Assembly: GCA_019117105.1 (NCBI GenBank)
Contig: DXAH01000050.1
Span: 82,419 to 146,418, forward strand
Direction of reading: 5' to 3'
DNA length: 64,000 nucleotides
Source: Duodenibacillus intestinigallinarum
GTDB taxonomy: Bacteria; Pseudomonadota; Gammaproteobacteria; Burkholderiales; Burkholderiaceae_F
This document shows positions 61,965-64,000 of this stretch, piece after piece. Numbering within the stretch: position 1 is the stretch's first letter; every line of letters begins with the position of its first letter. Below the pieces are notes generated by a model, which did no database searches, had not been told where the DNA came from, and worked only from the letters and a program-made list of their open reading frames with translations. Made by a program: the position numbers and the translations under genes.

Positions 61965-62132
61965 ATGGAATTCGTTGAACTGTTGATGCTCACCATTGCG
62001 GTGTTGCTCATCATCTTCAAGCCCGAGAAGGAAAAATGGGCGTGGTGGCTGACGGTTGCCGGCTGGGCGGTCGTCGCTTTCATGTACGTCGGTCATGTTT
62101 CGACCGGCATTCTTGGCGTACTTAATCTGTAA
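61965..62132 (+). CDS. Small membrane protein upstream of dsbI (Dba-like)
   Basis: A 55-residue protein, MEFVELLMLTIAVLLIIFKP and on, with two hydrophobic stretches (about 3-18 and 27-45). It starts at 61965 with AAGGAG 9 bases upstream, and ends 9 bp before dsbI. In Campylobacter, dsbI is preceded by a small gene, dba, that is cotranscribed with it and of similar length; position and size suggest the same here, although I cannot show sequence homology. Confidence 0.7.
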   Translation: MEFVELLMLTIAVLLIIFKPEKEKWAWWLTVAGWAVVAFMYVGHVSTGILGVLNL

Positions 62133-62141
62133 TCGGGGAGG

Positions 62142-63686
62142 ATGAAGAAAATGACTGATTACTCCGCTCCGATCAATTCCAACGATCTCAACCGTGCCAA
62201 GACGTTCTACGACATCGTCTGCTGGGGAGGTCTTCTCATCGTTTTGCTGCCCGTCGGCATCGCCAACTTGATTCTGGGTTATCTGCTCGGTGACTCTCCC
62301 TGCACGCTGTGCTGGGCACAACGTCAGCAGATGGCCTATATCGGTGTCATTGCGCTGATGATGGTTCGCTACGGCTTCAAGCCCAAGTACTTGGGCATGC
62401 TGCTTGTGATGGCTGCCTTCGGCCTTTACATGTCGTTCCGCCACTTGGGCAATCACGCCATGCGCGACGTGGGTCAGGGCTTCGGTCTTGACGTCTTCGG
62501 CATTCACACTCAGATGTGGGCCGAAATCGTGTTCTGGTGCGTGGTGATGCTCTTCGGTCTGGCTGTGTTCCTGGCACCGCGCTTTGATGCGCTCATCGCC
62601 GAAATGAAGGGCAAACCCTTCCGTCCGCTGTCGCGCTTTAACAAGATCGCCTTCAGCATCGTGGCTTTCATTTTGGCTTCCAACACCTTCCAGGCGCTGT
62701 GGTCTACCGGTCTGCCGCCCAACTGGGGTCAGGGCGATCCGGTCCGTTTCTCCTTCAATCCGAAGTACGTTATTTGGTCTGATGCGAGTTGGCACGGTAT
62801 GTGGGACGGCATCAGCTTCCTCGGTAAGCGCGATGTGAAGGATCCGGACTTCGCTTACAAGGCCAACGACAAGAAGCTGGGTATCACCTTTAAGCACGAT
62901 GCTGCTGACGCTCCTGTTGCCATTAACGGTATGCTCAAGCTAGAAGAGATCCGTGTCATCGAAGGCATCAAGCAGCCGGTCAACACTCTGGCTCAGATTC
63001 GCGGCGAATACTTCGTGGCAAGCAAGTACGACTTCTGGAAGCTGGACAGCAATCTCAAGCCTGTCGTGCATGCTCAGATGGATCCGTGGTACAGCGCCAA
63101 TGTGCTCGACATCGTCAGCATCACGCCGTTTAAGGAAGACGCCTTTGTCCTGATGGGTTCGAACAAGTCGCTGCTGCGTGCTCGCTGGAACCCCAACGCC
63201 GATGACGTCAAGGGCTGGGCGAACTTCATGGTGGGCGGCGACAAGGTTGAACACGTCGGCGGTCTCGGCCGCGCCCGTATCGGCACCGAACGCGCCAAGT
63301 TCAGCTACGTGCACTCGTCTGCAACCGACGGCAAGTACGTTTACCTTGCCACGGTGCCCGACAACAAGAACAAGTCGAAGTTTGTCGTTTCCAAGGCCAT
63401 GATGGCCGACTGGACTCTCTCGGCTGAGTTCGAACCTGCTGCCGACCTCAAGGCCAAGCGCACGCTCGGTGAACTCTATGTCACGGGTATGGTGTACGAA
63501 GACGGCAAGCTCTATGCCGTTTCCAAGAACCACAACGTACTCGTGGTGATTGATATCGCCAAGGAAGCTGTTGTTGAAGCTTGGGGGCTGCCGTCTGACC
63601 TGACCGATATCCGCGGTTTGGTTAAGAAGGGCAACACCTTCGAAGTGGTGGACCATAACCGCGTTGTGACTCTTATGATGCCGTAA
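62142..63686 (+). CDS. dsbI: DsbI-type thiol oxidoreductase with C-terminal beta-propeller
   Basis: Inner-membrane disulfide-generating protein of 514 residues. The N-terminal ~190 residues are a DsbB-like four- to five-helix unit with the quinone-linked Cys pair in DSPCTLCWAQRQQ (Cys54, Cys57). The second periplasmic loop, where DsbB has its other Cys pair, contains none; the only other cysteines lie in membrane helices. The C-terminal ~320 residues form a periplasmic beta-propeller-like domain, as in Campylobacter DsbI. The substrate is probably a dedicated exported protein. No DsbA or AssT gene is adjacent in the window. Cotranscribed with the small gene upstream. Confidence 0.88.
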   Translation: MKKMTDYSAPINSNDLNRAKTFYDIVCWGGLLIVLLPVGIANLILGYLLGDSPCTLCWAQRQQMAYIGVIALMMVRYGFKPKYLGMLLVMAAFGLYMSFRHLGNHAMRDVGQGFGLDVFGIHTQMWAEIVFWCVVMLFGLAVFLAPRFDALIAEMKGKPFRPLSRFNKIAFSIVAFILASNTFQALWSTGLPPNWGQGDPVRFSFNPKYVIWSDASWHGMWDGISFLGKRDVKDPDFAYKANDKKLGITFKHDAADAPVAINGMLKLEEIRVIEGIKQPVNTLAQIRGEYFVASKYDFWKLDSNLKPVVHAQMDPWYSANVLDIVSITPFKEDAFVLMGSNKSLLRARWNPNADDVKGWANFMVGGDKVEHVGGLGRARIGTERAKFSYVHSSATDGKYVYLATVPDNKNKSKFVVSKAMMADWTLSAEFEPAADLKAKRTLGELYVTGMVYEDGKLYAVSKNHNVLVVIDIAKEAVVEAWGLPSDLTDIRGLVKKGNTFEVVDHNRVVTLMMP

Positions 63687-63698
63687 TCAACCACAAGT

Positions 63699-63724
63699 TC
63701 GGCAGTCCAACGAAAGACTGCCGA
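63699..63724 (+). terminator. Terminator after dsbI
   Basis: Perfect 9-bp stem TCGGCAGTC/GACTGCCGA with an 8-base loop, followed by ACAAATTTC, 12 bp past dsbI. Confidence 0.65.
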
Positions 63725-63757
63725 TACAAATTTCTCTCCTCTCTTCTTGGGGACAGG

Positions 63758-63791
63758 AAGCCCGCTGCACGTTCCGGTGTGCAGCGGGCTT
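63758..63791. terminator. Second hairpin behind dsbI
   Basis: Perfect 13-bp stem AAGCCCGCTGCAC/GTGCAGCGGGCTT with an 8-base loop; little T on either side. It lies between convergent dsbI and the Asp/Arg-rich gene and may serve both. Confidence 0.5.
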
Positions 63792-63889
63792 CCGCCATCT
63801 GCGGGCTGATTTACACAAGGCAAGAGCAAGCAGAGGCACCGGATGCTTGACGATGCAAACGATTTCACAACTGGGAAAGAAAATTTGAG

Positions 63890-64000
63890 TTAATCGTCAT
63901 CATCGTCACGTCGACGCCTTCTTGAGCCGGGGCGACGCCGTCTGTCGTCGTCATCGTCATCGTCATCGTCATCGTCGCGATCGTCCCAGTCGTCGTCATC
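63890..64000 (-). CDS. C-terminal tail of an Asp/Arg-rich protein (partial)
   Basis: The minus strand is open from the window edge to a TAA at 63890-63892, giving 36 residues made almost only of Asp and Arg: DDDDWDDRDDDD, a longer Asp run, then RRRRPGSRRRRR and a final Asp run. The rest of the gene lies outside. The DNA contains (GTCATC)4 on the plus strand, an in-frame hexanucleotide repeat. Such tails occur on some small envelope and membrane proteins; no function can be given. Confidence 0.55.
   Translation of the reverse strand, partial: DDDDWDDRDDDDDDDDDDDRRRRPGSRRRRRDDDDD

Noticed and set aside
63940..63985. CRISPR-like repeat at the window end
   Set aside because: It is a short tandem hexanucleotide inside a coding tail, without spacers.

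Overview
The window reads as chromosomal DNA of a betaproteobacterium, most likely a gut-type member of the Sutterellaceae (order Burkholderiales). The basis is gene order plus protein character, not a database search. The orders murA-hisGDBHAFI, accB-accC-prmA-DUF3426, mpl-yqiA-rnb-aroE, ruvCAB and methyltransferase-rnhA-dnaQ are familiar from Burkholderiales. The respiratory genes (an exported flavoprotein with a small tetraheme cytochrome, a TtrS-like sensor, a DsbI with a propeller domain) fit an anaerobic host-associated relative. Coding density is high. I saw no insertion sequence, prophage or CRISPR array.

Layout. 1-5.4 kb: end of a threonine-synthase-like PLP enzyme, pgi, then waaC-waaA-thiD. 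5.6-12.2 kb: murA and a histidine operon (hisG, D, B, H, A, F, I) that lacks hisC and hisE. 12.2-15.3 kb: tetraheme cytochrome and exported flavoprotein reductase (minus strand), an AT-rich spacer, then a small heat-shock protein with a structured leader. 15.3-22.3 kb (mostly minus): trmB, tRNA-Gly(CCC), a flavodoxin/ferredoxin protein, metNI, dnaQ, rnhA, a methyltransferase, ffh. 22.6-26.4 kb (plus): ypjD-like, a small zinc-ribbon membrane protein, ampD, yggT, mscS. 26.4-30.4 kb: the phosphate transporter, split into pstB (minus) and pstSCA (plus) with back-to-back Pho boxes between them. 30.4-36.4 kb (minus): PfkB kinase, prmA, accC, accB, an unknown protein, a DUF3426 protein. 36.6-41.5 kb (plus): mpl, a YqiA-like hydrolase, an RNase II-like enzyme, aroE. 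41.7-42.2 kb: a decayed AlbA_2-type pseudogene. 42.3-46.1 kb: mgtE, a Pcp/SlyB-like lipoprotein, a coiled-coil exported protein, a KTSC protein, recR. 46.2-51.0 kb: AEC permease, two M20-type amidohydrolases, an orphan NarL-type regulator. 51.0-53.5 kb: ruvBAC and tRNA-Val(CAC). 53.5-59.1 kb (minus): phoA followed by a CxxC secreted protein, a LolD/FtsX-type ABC pair and a Tat-exported HD protein. 59.3-64 kb: a TtrSR-like two-component system, a divergent small-protein/DsbI pair, and the tail of an Asp/Arg-rich protein.

The most interesting part is the right arm. A well-matched Pho box lies upstream of phoA, so phoA and the four co-oriented genes behind it may form a phosphate-starvation unit that contains an uncharacterised envelope ABC system. 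Next to it, a periplasmic-ligand-sensing two-component system faces a dba/dsbI-type disulfide pair across an interrupted inverted repeat that could be its operator. Other leads are a possible RNA thermometer on hsp20, the divergent pst arrangement and the gaps in the his operon.
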